From Bacillota bacterium (GTDB lineage: Bacteria; Bacillota; Sulfobacillia; RBS10-35; JAJYVN01): DNA of 64,000 nucleotides. Numbering within the stretch: the stretch's first letter is position 1; the number at the start of each line of letters is the position of its first letter. Shown here piece after piece: positions 45,445 through 53,293 of the stretch. Under the pieces are notes generated by a model, which was not told the DNA's origin, made no database searches, and saw only the letters and a program-made list of their open reading frames with translations. Location: NCBI GenBank assembly GCA_021803205.1, contig JAJZMB010000170.1, positions 1-64,000 of the forward strand. Reading direction: 5' to 3'. The translations under genes and the position numbers were made by a program.

Positions 45445-45603
45445 CAGCAAGTCCTGACCATCGCCAAGGGGCACGGGGCACCGTCGCGGGGTAGCGGTCA
45501 TCGGGCGCGGCCGTTACGGTCCAGTTGGAGGGCGTCGCATCCGCCATTGGCGCCAGGACTTGAGCGGCATGCTGTCGTCGGCGCTTGACGCAGCGAGACA
45601 AAA
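45445..45603 (-). repeat. 155-bp dispersed repeat, copy 2 (inverted)
   Basis: Inverted counterpart of 40577-40731. It begins 9 bp after the right end of the MITE-like element, suggesting both belong to one larger degraded mobile element. Confidence 0.8.
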
Positions 45604-45958
45604 TGTGATGGACTCGCCACTCGCCCGCATTGCACGCAGCCAGATCTGCCTTTGCCGCCGTGCCGCTGCGCGGACTCGCGCGCACCTCACGCGACGGGAC
45701 TCCACCGGCCACAGGGGCGTCCGCAGCTCGGCGGACCCAGCACTGGTCCGGCCAGGCGGTCGCTGGATCGCGCGCCCTGAGCCCGACCGCACCAAACCCG
45801 ACAAACCCGAGCCCCTCGTCCAAGCGGGGCATGTGTTGCCTAATCCCCCGCGCCGGTGGCGCGTGCCGCGGGCAGGATGTCAGCGCGGCGCAGGCATGCC
45901 GGCAACCACCCGCTGGAGGGCTCCGACCACGCCCGGATCCCACCAGCCCCGTCCGGCC
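45604..45958. other. Unassigned region next to the repeat cluster
   Basis: About 355 bp between the repeat and the 3' end of the signalling operon. Open frames exist but none is recognisable. It may be the remaining part of the degraded element. Confidence 0.35.
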
Positions 45959-46408
45959 TCAGTGCTGAGAGCCGTCGGGGCTTCGGCCGGGGACGGGCGA
46001 TGAGACCGCGGACACTGCGGGAGCCGCGCCCACTTCCACCGCCCTCAACCGCTCCCGTCGCTCAGCGCAGGCGGTGGTGGCAACCACGGGGATGCGGCGC
46101 ATCCAGACGTCCGCCCGCACCTGCTCCAGCACGACGAACCCGTCGGTGTCCGGCATGCGCAGATGAAGGACTACGACGTCTGAGGCGTGTTCGGATATGG
46201 CGGGCAGCGCCGCCGCGGCACCGCCGGCGGATGGGAGCCTGTAGCCGTCCGGACCCAGTATTCCGCGCAGCAACTGCACCTGCACCGCCTCGTCGTCCAC
46301 AAGCAGAACACGTGCCGGCTGCTCGTCAGGAACGGTTTGGAGAGACACCGTCAACGGCAGTGCGGGCTCATCCGAACCGGCGGGCAAGGCGGCTTGGTCC
46401 GTGGTCAC
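45959..46408 (-). CDS. Degenerate receiver-domain protein (phospho-Asp replaced by His)
   Basis: 149 residues. A receiver fold is clear: VLLVDDEAVQVQLLRGIL, then DVVVLHLRMPDTDGFVVLEQVRA, then IPVVATTACAERRERLRAVEVGA. The residue that should be the phosphorylated Asp (normally LLDLRMP) is His, and the conserved Lys-Pro near the end (xxTKP) is missing, replaced by a Ser/Pro/Ala tail. It is probably a pseudo-receiver or a decaying gene. GTG 46408 overlaps the HD-GYP stop (GTGA), so it is translationally coupled as the last gene of the operon. Confidence 0.78.
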   Translation of the reverse strand: MTTDQAALPAGSDEPALPLTVSLQTVPDEQPARVLLVDDEAVQVQLLRGILGPDGYRLPSAGGAAAALPAISEHASDVVVLHLRMPDTDGFVVLEQVRADVWMRRIPVVATTACAERRERLRAVEVGAAPAVSAVSSPVPGRSPDGSQH

Positions 46409-47352
46409 GCCACATGCACCACTCGGCGGGCGAGGCAGTCGATGACGGTGACATCCCACCAACCGGCCGCCGCTTCCTGCGCCAGAATCCGCATGGCCTC
46501 TGCGGGGGACAGGGCAGCCCGATACGGCCGGTGGGTCGTCAGGGCGTCGAAGACATCCACCACCGACAGGATGCGCACCAACAGAGTAATCTCCCCCCCG
46601 CACAGGCTGTCAGGGTAACCCGATCCGTCCAGATGTTCGTGGTGGTGGCGAATCAGCGGCAGCACGGCCGCCATGCTGCCCAGTGGCTGCAGAATCGACT
46701 CGCCGATCAGGGGATGGGTGCGCAGCGCCGCACGCTCCGCAGCGTCAAGGGGGCCCGGCTTGAGCAGAATCGCGTCCGGAATGCCGATCTTGCCGATATC
46801 GTGGAGGGTGGCGCCCAGTCCCAGGATCCGAAGGTCATCCGCTCCCAACCCGAGTTCCCGCCCAACGGCTTCGGCCCGCTGGGTCATGCGCTCGCAGTGC
46901 TCGCCCAGATTCGGATCGCGCGCCTCCACGGCCCTGGCCATCGTCACGAGTACGTTCTCCGCACACTCCAGTTGATTGATGTGCTGCCGCAGGCGCAGCA
47001 GTGCCCGCACCCGGGCCCGCAGCTCGACCCGGTCCACCGGCTTGGTCAAGAATTCGTCCGCGCCGAGTTCGATGGCGCGCAATCGCTCGTTGCGCTCGGT
47101 CAAGCCGCTGACCACGATCGTCGGTATCAGGCGCGTGGCCGGGGTTGCCTTCAGCCCGGCCAATACGGTGAACCCGTCCACGCCTGGCATCACAAGGTCG
47201 ACGACGACCAGATCGGGGGGGCACTGCGCGATCGCCCGGATGGCGGAGGAGCCGTCGCCGACCAGGACCAACTCGTGGCCTTCCGGCGCCAAGAGCGCCC
47301 GCAGCAGTTGCAGGTTGTCAGGATCATCGTCCACCAGGAGTATCCGAGCCAT
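46405..47352 (-). CDS. HD-GYP response regulator (c-di-GMP phosphodiesterase, RpfG type)
   Basis: 315 residues. Receiver (1-120): ILLVDDDPDNLQLL, DLVVVDLVMPGVDG with the phospho-Asp, EFLTKPVD. HD-GYP domain (~145-310): EARDPNLGEHCERM, GATLHDIGKIGIPDAIL with the HD pair, THPLIGESIL, HHHEHLDGSGYPD (HHExxDGxGYP) and LSVVDVFDALTTHRPYR. It should degrade c-di-GMP when phosphorylated. Three clustered ATGs; the one at 47352 lies 9 nt after GGAG. Overlaps both neighbours. Confidence 0.93.
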   Translation of the reverse strand: MARILLVDDDPDNLQLLRALLAPEGHELVLVGDGSSAIRAIAQCPPDLVVVDLVMPGVDGFTVLAGLKATPATRLIPTIVVSGLTERNERLRAIELGADEFLTKPVDRVELRARVRALLRLRQHINQLECAENVLVTMARAVEARDPNLGEHCERMTQRAEAVGRELGLGADDLRILGLGATLHDIGKIGIPDAILLKPGPLDAAERAALRTHPLIGESILQPLGSMAAVLPLIRHHHEHLDGSGYPDSLCGGEITLLVRILSVVDVFDALTTHRPYRAALSPAEAMRILAQEAAAGWWDVTVIDCLARRVVHVA

Positions 47353-47758
47353 GCGCATCATCTCCACCACTGGCTCCCCGGCCTGCGAGCGCCGCGTGCA
47401 CGCGTTCGGCAAAAGCGCGCGTATTCAGCGGCTTGGTGAGGTAGTCGACGCAACCCGCCCTCAGGGCCCGCTCCCGATCGCCCGGCATCGCGTACGCGGT
47501 CAGGGCGAGTGCGGGAATGCCGGCAGAGGCGCCGCCGGATGTGAGGTCGTCAAGGAGCGCCAAACCGTTGCCGTCCGGCAATCCGAGATCCAGCAGGACC
47601 AGATCGGGACGCGTCTGCCGAAGACGCTCCCTGGCTTGGGCCAACGACGTGGCTTCGGCGACGCGGTACCCGGCGCGGGTCAGCAGTGCCCGTGTCAGGC
47701 AAAGGTTCATTTCGTTGTCTTCAACCACCAATATCAGGGGGACGCCCTGCTCTGGCAT
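47324..47758 (-). CDS. Single-domain response regulator
   Basis: 144 residues. ILVVEDNEMNLCLTRALL, DLVLLDLGLPDGNGLALL with the phospho-Asp, ALTAYAMPGDRERALRAGCVDYLTKPLNTRAF with Thr and Lys. This is the receiver type often fed by hybrid kinases. The last ~20 residues are Gly/Asp-rich. GGAG lies 9 nt before ATG 47758. It overlaps the kinase gene by 38 bp and the HD-GYP gene by 29 bp, so the order kinase-receiver-HD-GYP-pseudoreceiver is one transcript. Confidence 0.92.
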   Translation of the reverse strand: MPEQGVPLILVVEDNEMNLCLTRALLTRAGYRVAEATSLAQARERLRQTRPDLVLLDLGLPDGNGLALLDDLTSGGASAGIPALALTAYAMPGDRERALRAGCVDYLTKPLNTRAFAERVHAALAGRGASGGDDAHGSDTPGGR

Positions 47759-50537
47759 CGCCACCATCTCCGGTCAACCCGAGTCGGTCAGAGATGTCGC
47801 CGAGCCATCGGAGCAGATCGATCCGGCCGAGCGCACCTTTGCCCGCAACCGCCAGGACGCGGCCATTGAGGGCCCGCTTGTCCTGTTCACTGAGTTCGCG
47901 CGCGGCCAGCACCATGACCGATATATCGGCTGTGGCAGGGTGCGCTTTGAGTCGGGTCACAACATCGGGACCACTCATGTCTGGCAACAGCAGACTCAGC
48001 AGGATCAGATCCGGAAGATGGCGTTCCGCCAATTCCAGCCCTTCCACCCCGCACGCGGCGCTGATGACCTGAAAACCTTCCGGCCGCAGGATGCCAGAGA
48101 TCAGGCGCAGCGTGTGGGGATCATCGTCGATCACCAGCACGGTGACCGGCTGGTGCTTGACCTTGGTGGTGAAGGTATACCGGCCAAGCCGCTGCAGGAG
48201 CGCCCGGCGGTCCACGGGCTTGACGAAGTAGTCGGTGGCGCCGAGGGCGTAACCGAGTTCCTGGTCGTCAACCACCGAAACGATCACCACCGGAATGTCC
48301 CGCGTCGCCTCCTCCACCTTGAGCGCACGCAGCACCTCCCAGCCGTCCAGACCCGGCAGCAGCACGTCCAGGGTAATCAGCGCCGGCTGCAGGTCTCGGG
48401 CCTTGGCGAGGGCGGATTCCCCGTCCTCGGCCACCGCGGTGCGGTAGGTGCCCTGCTGGAGAGTGCGGCAAAGGAGGTGCGCCGCACGGGGATCGTCCTC
48501 CACCACCAGGATCAGCGGGCCGCGGCCGCCGGCCTGGCCCGGCTGCGGCTGTCCCGGCGCGGGCGGCGCGGGGTCGGCTGCGGGCGCAGGCCGCATGCCG
48601 GGCAGATGGAAGCAGAATCTGCTGCCCTGCCCGAGGTTGCTCTCAACCCAGATGCGGCCCCCGTGCAGTTCCACGAACCGCCTCGCCAGGGCCAACCCGA
48701 GACCTGTGCCTTCATGCCGCTGGCCCTGGGTCGGCCGCACCTGTTCGAACTCGCCGAAAATACGTTCGAGGTCGTCGGGGGCGACGCCGGGCCCGGTGTC
48801 GGTCACCGTGACCGTCACCCCGTCGAGCCACGCCTCGGCCGCGACCGTCACCTGCCCGTCATCCGGGGTGAACTTGATGGCGTTGGACAAAAGGTTGTAC
48901 AGGATTTGTTTGAGCTTGTTCGGATCAGCCTCGACCGTGCCGGCGCCCGCCATCTTCAGGGCGATGCCCTTGCGCGCGGCCAACGGGGCGATGGTCGCCA
49001 GCACGGCCCGCACCGCGGCCGCGATGTCCACGCGTTCGGGGCGCAGTTCCATCCGCCCCGCTTCCACCTTGGACAGATCGAGGACGTCGTTGATCAGGCC
49101 CAGCAGGTGGCGTCCGGCGCTGTGGATGTTCTCCAGATACTGCTGACGCGTGGCCGCGTCCAGGGCGCCGATCTCGTCCAGAAGCAGTTCGGAGAAGCCC
49201 AGGATGACATTGAGCGGTGTGCGCAGCTCATGGCTCATGTTGGCCAAGAATTCACTCTTGGCGCGGCTCGCCCGCATCAGTTCGGCATTCGCCGCTTGGA
49301 GACCGTCGGCGTTCCGGCGCGCCTCTGCGAACAGCCGCGCGTTGTGCAGGGCGACGGCCGCCTGTCCGGCGAGGGCTGAGAGCGCCAATTCGTCTGCCGC
49401 GGTAAAGGCAGAGGATCCTCGCTTCTCCGTCACATACAGGGTGCCGAGCACGCTCCGGCCCATCGACACCGGCACCCCGAGGAACCCACGCATGACCGGG
49501 TGGTTTGGGGGGAATCCCACCGCTTCCGGATGCGAGGAGACATCGGTCAGTCGGAGCGGCCGCTGCTGCCGAACGACCACGCCCAGAACCCCGCTCAGGC
49601 CGGTCGGCGGGGACCCGATGCGCGCCTGCTCGTCTCGGCTCAGTCCCGCAGCGGCGAATCGTTCCAGCGCCCCCTGCGCGTCCACGATGCGCAACGCCGC
49701 GTAACGCGCCCCCACCACCGCCCGGGCCGCCTCCACGATGCGGTCCAGGAGATGGTCCACGGACAATTCGGAGGTGAGCCATAGGGCCGCCTCGTGCAGG
49801 GCGGCCAGTTGTTCGCCCCGCTGCCGTGCTTCCCTGTACAGGCGGGCGTTCTCCAACGCCATGGCCACCTGCCCCGCCACCGTACAGGCCATCTCCACCT
49901 CTTGAGCGGCGTAGTCCCGCCGCCGCCGGGTCAGCAGCGCGAGGACGCCCACACCGCGCCCGGCCGCCAGCAGGGGGACCGCGAGCAGGGAATGGTATCC
50001 GAGCTGCCGGGCCTCGTCACGGCGCTGATAACGCGCTTCGGTGGTGACGTCCGATGTGAAGATCGGCTTGCCCGTGCGTAACGCTTCACTGATCAGCCCC
50101 GACGCCAGCGATAATTTCGCGGCTCGGAGCCCCTCTGCTGCGGGCCGAAAGATTCGACGCACCAAGCCCGCGGAACCCCCGCCGCCCTCCACAAGGAAGA
50201 TCTCGCCGAAATCCGCCTCGCTGAAAGCCAAGACCGCATCGAGCGCATCGCGCAGCAAGCCGTCCACGTCAAGCGGGCGGAGCAGAGCCGCCGCCACCCT
50301 GCTCAGCGCCTCCATTCTCGCGGTCTGACGCCGTTGGTCGCCGGCGGCTTCGTCCGGATGGTCGGCCAGCGAACCGTCCCCCCTCCCCGTCACGCCAGGG
50401 CGCTTGCGGCTGCAGGCGCCCTTGTTGCCCTCCAGGGACGCGGCATTGGACAAGAACCCACCATCCACCTGCGAAAGTGCGGGACGGCCCCTGTGAGCGC
50501 GGGGAACGAACACCTTCCGCTCCAGTCCGGCCTGCAC
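47721..50537 (-). CDS. Hybrid histidine kinase: GAF-GAF-HisKA-HATPase-REC-REC
   Basis: Up to 938 residues. Two GAF domains (about 75-235 and 255-410); HisKA with FLANMSHELRTPLNVILGFSE (phospho-His); HATPase with LLSNAIKFTPDDG, DTGPGVAPDDLERIF and GTGLGLALARR. The first receiver has ALITLDVLLPGLDG (phospho-Asp intact) and YFVKPVD. The second receiver has LILLSLLLPDMSG, where Ser replaces the acceptor Asp, and lacks the Lys-Pro. There are no membrane segments, so it is a cytosolic sensor of small ligands or redox. No good ribosome site is seen; the true start may be nearer residue 50-75. Confidence 0.9.
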   Translation of the reverse strand: MQAGLERKVFVPRAHRGRPALSQVDGGFLSNAASLEGNKGACSRKRPGVTGRGDGSLADHPDEAAGDQRRQTARMEALSRVAAALLRPLDVDGLLRDALDAVLAFSEADFGEIFLVEGGGGSAGLVRRIFRPAAEGLRAAKLSLASGLISEALRTGKPIFTSDVTTEARYQRRDEARQLGYHSLLAVPLLAAGRGVGVLALLTRRRRDYAAQEVEMACTVAGQVAMALENARLYREARQRGEQLAALHEAALWLTSELSVDHLLDRIVEAARAVVGARYAALRIVDAQGALERFAAAGLSRDEQARIGSPPTGLSGVLGVVVRQQRPLRLTDVSSHPEAVGFPPNHPVMRGFLGVPVSMGRSVLGTLYVTEKRGSSAFTAADELALSALAGQAAVALHNARLFAEARRNADGLQAANAELMRASRAKSEFLANMSHELRTPLNVILGFSELLLDEIGALDAATRQQYLENIHSAGRHLLGLINDVLDLSKVEAGRMELRPERVDIAAAVRAVLATIAPLAARKGIALKMAGAGTVEADPNKLKQILYNLLSNAIKFTPDDGQVTVAAEAWLDGVTVTVTDTGPGVAPDDLERIFGEFEQVRPTQGQRHEGTGLGLALARRFVELHGGRIWVESNLGQGSRFCFHLPGMRPAPAADPAPPAPGQPQPGQAGGRGPLILVVEDDPRAAHLLCRTLQQGTYRTAVAEDGESALAKARDLQPALITLDVLLPGLDGWEVLRALKVEEATRDIPVVIVSVVDDQELGYALGATDYFVKPVDRRALLQRLGRYTFTTKVKHQPVTVLVIDDDPHTLRLISGILRPEGFQVISAACGVEGLELAERHLPDLILLSLLLPDMSGPDVVTRLKAHPATADISVMVLAARELSEQDKRALNGRVLAVAGKGALGRIDLLRWLGDISDRLGLTGDGGDARAGRPPDIGG

Positions 50538-50954
50538 CGGGGCAACGGGACTTCATGCCATGCGCCGCGTCGGGGTTGCCCGCAACACGGCTGCCAAAGG
50601 GCCCCACCACGTGGGGCCCGCATGCGTAGCCGCAGTCCGCCTTTCCTGAACGGCAACGCGCCGCACCTCCCGCCAGTCCGATCCCGTACCGCTCCGGTCC
50701 GTCGCGACGGGGCCGGAACCGGGCCCAGAGCCACGGCGTCAGAGCCGTGGTAGAACCCCCGGCACCCGCGTTGGCCCACGGTGCCCGGTGGCGGGCGCGG
50801 CCCCGGCCCACGCGCCGCACCTGGGAAACGTCGTCCCACGTCCTGGCATTGACGACGGAGGTTCCAAGTTCGGTTGCTTCGTGTATGCTCGCAATCGGGC
50901 AGGCGCGTCGGCTGCCTATGAAGGGGATGCATCGCCGCGGACCGTGCATCGGTT
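50538..50954. other. Divergent intergenic region with a 9-bp hairpin
   Basis: 417 bp between the divergent kinase and penicillin-binding-protein genes. It contains a perfect palindrome GGGCCCCAC-CAC-GTGGGGCCC (50599-50619). TTGACG at 50849 and TATGCT at 50884 are too far apart for a promoter. No gene. Confidence 0.4.
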
Positions 50955-53147
50955 TTGCGCCGGAGACCGGCCGGACGCAGATCCGTCCACTTCGTGGACC
51001 GTGGGAACAATGCCGGCGGCTTCGGTCGCCGCACGGCGGTGGTCACGTTTTGGGGCATCCTCTGCCTGGGCGTCCTGACCGCCCGCCTGGTCGACATCCA
51101 GGTGGTACAGCAGCGGCACCTGAGTTCGGGCGCGGCGCAGGAACATCTCGGTACCGTACCCTTGCCCGCCACGCGGGGCGAGATCACCGACTCCGGCGGC
51201 CGGGTCCTCGCCGTCTCGGTGCCGGCCGCCATGGTCACGGCGGACCCCAGGCTGATCACAGATCCCGCGACAGAGGCGGCGGCGCTGGCACCGATCCTCG
51301 GCGCCTCCCGGGCGCAGATCCGGCGACTGCTGCGCGGGCCCGGGCAGTACGCGGTGCTTGCCGCCGAGGTCTCCACGTCCCAGGCCGCGGCCATCGGTGG
51401 CCTGCAGGCCAGGGGCGCGCTGCCCGGAATCTACACCCACGGCACCACGGTGCGGAGGTATCCGGACGGTTTCTTCATGGGCCATCTGCTCGGGTTCGTG
51501 AACGCCGCGGGCGGGGCCGCCGGCGTGGAACTGAGCTACCAGAAGGCCCTCGCGGGTGCAAACGGCTACATTCTGGCGCAGGTCGACCCGGCGGGGCAGA
51601 TCATCCCGGGCACCGTGATTCGCAACGTCCCGCCCAAGCAGGGGCTCACCGTCCGTCTGACCGTCGACGCCGCCCTGCAGTCCGACCTGCAGCAGCAGCT
51701 TGAGCTGGCGGTCGCCACGACACGAGCCAGCCGAGCCTTCGGCATCGTGCTGCAGCCCTCCAGCGGCGCCATCCTGGCAGCCTCCGCCTGGCCGACGTAC
51801 GACCCCAATGCTTACTGGAACGCCCCGGCGACCTGGGCTAACACGGTGCAGGGCTTCGATCTGCCTCCGGGGTCCGTGTTCAAGCCGATCACAGTGAGCG
51901 CGGCCCTGCAAAGCGGCATCGTCACGCCCGACACGCCCTTGTTCGACCCCGGGGTGCTGCGCGTCGATGGGGCCGCCATCCACAACTTCACCCCGCTGGA
52001 GCGGCACACCACATTCACCCGGGCCTTCGAGGAGTCCGCCAATGTCGTATTCGGCACAGTGGGCCTGGAACTCGGACCCTCCCGCTTCTATCGCTTCCTC
52101 CACGCCTTCGGGCTGCTCGGCCTGCCGGGGTCCGACCTTCCGGGCGAGCAACCAGACATCTTCGTACCGCAGGCGCAGGCCAACCCGCTCGCCGTGGCCG
52201 AGGAGTCTTTCGGCGAGACCCTGTCGGTGACACCACTGTCGCTGATCACGGCGCTCAACGTCATCGCCGACGGCGGCCTGCTCGTCCAGCCCCATGTCGG
52301 CCTGGACTTGGTGGACGGGAGCGGACACGTGGTGCACCCGATCGAGCCGGTGATCGGGCGCCGCGTGATCCCGGCCAGCGTGGCGGCGACGGTGCGCCAG
52401 ATGATGGTCGGGGTCGTGGACAACGGGACGGGCCAGCGTGGATTCATCCCTTGCTACGATGTGGCCGGTAAGACGGGCACCGCCAACATTTACGGGCCGG
52501 GCGGCGTTACCAACAACTTCATCGCCTCGTTCGTCGGGATGGCGCCCGCCGGCAGCCCTGCCGCCATCGCCCTGGTCATGATCTACCGCCCCCAGGGGAG
52601 CTTCAACGAAGGCGGCGAGGTAGCGGCCCCAGTCGTCCAGGCCGTGCTCCGCGACGCCTTGCATGACCTGGGTGTGCCGCCCCACTGCACCGCCGGCAAC
52701 ATCCTCCCGCCAAAACCGGGCGCCCAGGGGACCACGTCGCTGGTGCTCGACATGGTGACCATGCCGGCCATCGCCAATCTGCCGGTGGCTGCGGCCACCG
52801 CCCGCGTGCAGGCCTCCGGCTTGCGCCTGGACCTGCGCGGCGGCGGGACACGCATCCTGCGCCAGGATCCTCCGCCCGGAGCGACGGTGCAGAAGTGGAC
52901 CGCGGTCGTCGGATACACCACGCCGGCCCAACCGGCCCCGGCGAGCTTCGTCCGCGTGCCGGACGTACTGGGGCAGCCGCTCGCGGCGGCGGCCGCGAAC
53001 CTGGCCAGCGCTGGTTTTGCGCTGGAGGTGACCGGGACCGGTCTGGCCGCCACCCAAAACCCTCCGGCGGGCATGCTCGCCGACCCAGGCAGCGCGGTGC
53101 ACGTGGACTTCCGCCCCGTCGCCCCCATCGCTGGCGGCAAGCGGTGA
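50955..53147 (+). CDS. Class B penicillin-binding protein with PASTA-like repeats (SpoVD/FtsI type)
   Basis: 730 residues. One N-terminal membrane helix (VVTFWGILCLGVLTARLVDIQVV); dimerisation domain with PATRGEITDSGGRVLA; transpeptidase with PGSVFKP (S-x-x-K), EESANVVF (S-x-N) and AGKTGTAN (K-T-G). The last ~130 residues hold two PASTA-like units (IANLPVAAATARVQASGL... and VRVPDVLGQPLAAAAANLASAGF...). It cross-links peptidoglycan during division or sporulation. The start TTG 50955 is a guess; a GTG 13 codons later is possible. It heads a row of three PBP genes. Confidence 0.92.
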   Translation: MRRRPAGRRSVHFVDRGNNAGGFGRRTAVVTFWGILCLGVLTARLVDIQVVQQRHLSSGAAQEHLGTVPLPATRGEITDSGGRVLAVSVPAAMVTADPRLITDPATEAAALAPILGASRAQIRRLLRGPGQYAVLAAEVSTSQAAAIGGLQARGALPGIYTHGTTVRRYPDGFFMGHLLGFVNAAGGAAGVELSYQKALAGANGYILAQVDPAGQIIPGTVIRNVPPKQGLTVRLTVDAALQSDLQQQLELAVATTRASRAFGIVLQPSSGAILAASAWPTYDPNAYWNAPATWANTVQGFDLPPGSVFKPITVSAALQSGIVTPDTPLFDPGVLRVDGAAIHNFTPLERHTTFTRAFEESANVVFGTVGLELGPSRFYRFLHAFGLLGLPGSDLPGEQPDIFVPQAQANPLAVAEESFGETLSVTPLSLITALNVIADGGLLVQPHVGLDLVDGSGHVVHPIEPVIGRRVIPASVAATVRQMMVGVVDNGTGQRGFIPCYDVAGKTGTANIYGPGGVTNNFIASFVGMAPAGSPAAIALVMIYRPQGSFNEGGEVAAPVVQAVLRDALHDLGVPPHCTAGNILPPKPGAQGTTSLVLDMVTMPAIANLPVAAATARVQASGLRLDLRGGGTRILRQDPPPGATVQKWTAVVGYTTPAQPAPASFVRVPDVLGQPLAAAAANLASAGFALEVTGTGLAATQNPPAGMLADPGSAVHVDFRPVAPIAGGKR

Positions 53148-53293
53148 AGGGCGCCGGTATCGGAGGGGCCCCCGGTCCTCCCGGAGGCGAAGCGCCCCGG
53201 CGCGCGACCGCCAGCCGGGCGGGCTACCTGGGGCTGGGCAATCGGATGCCGCTTCCCACTCCGTAAACCCTGCGCGCGGAAAGGAGAGCCCCC

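Noticed and set aside
50849..50889. TTGACG/TATGCT promoter before the first PBP gene
   Set aside because: The spacer is 29 bp, far outside the working range.
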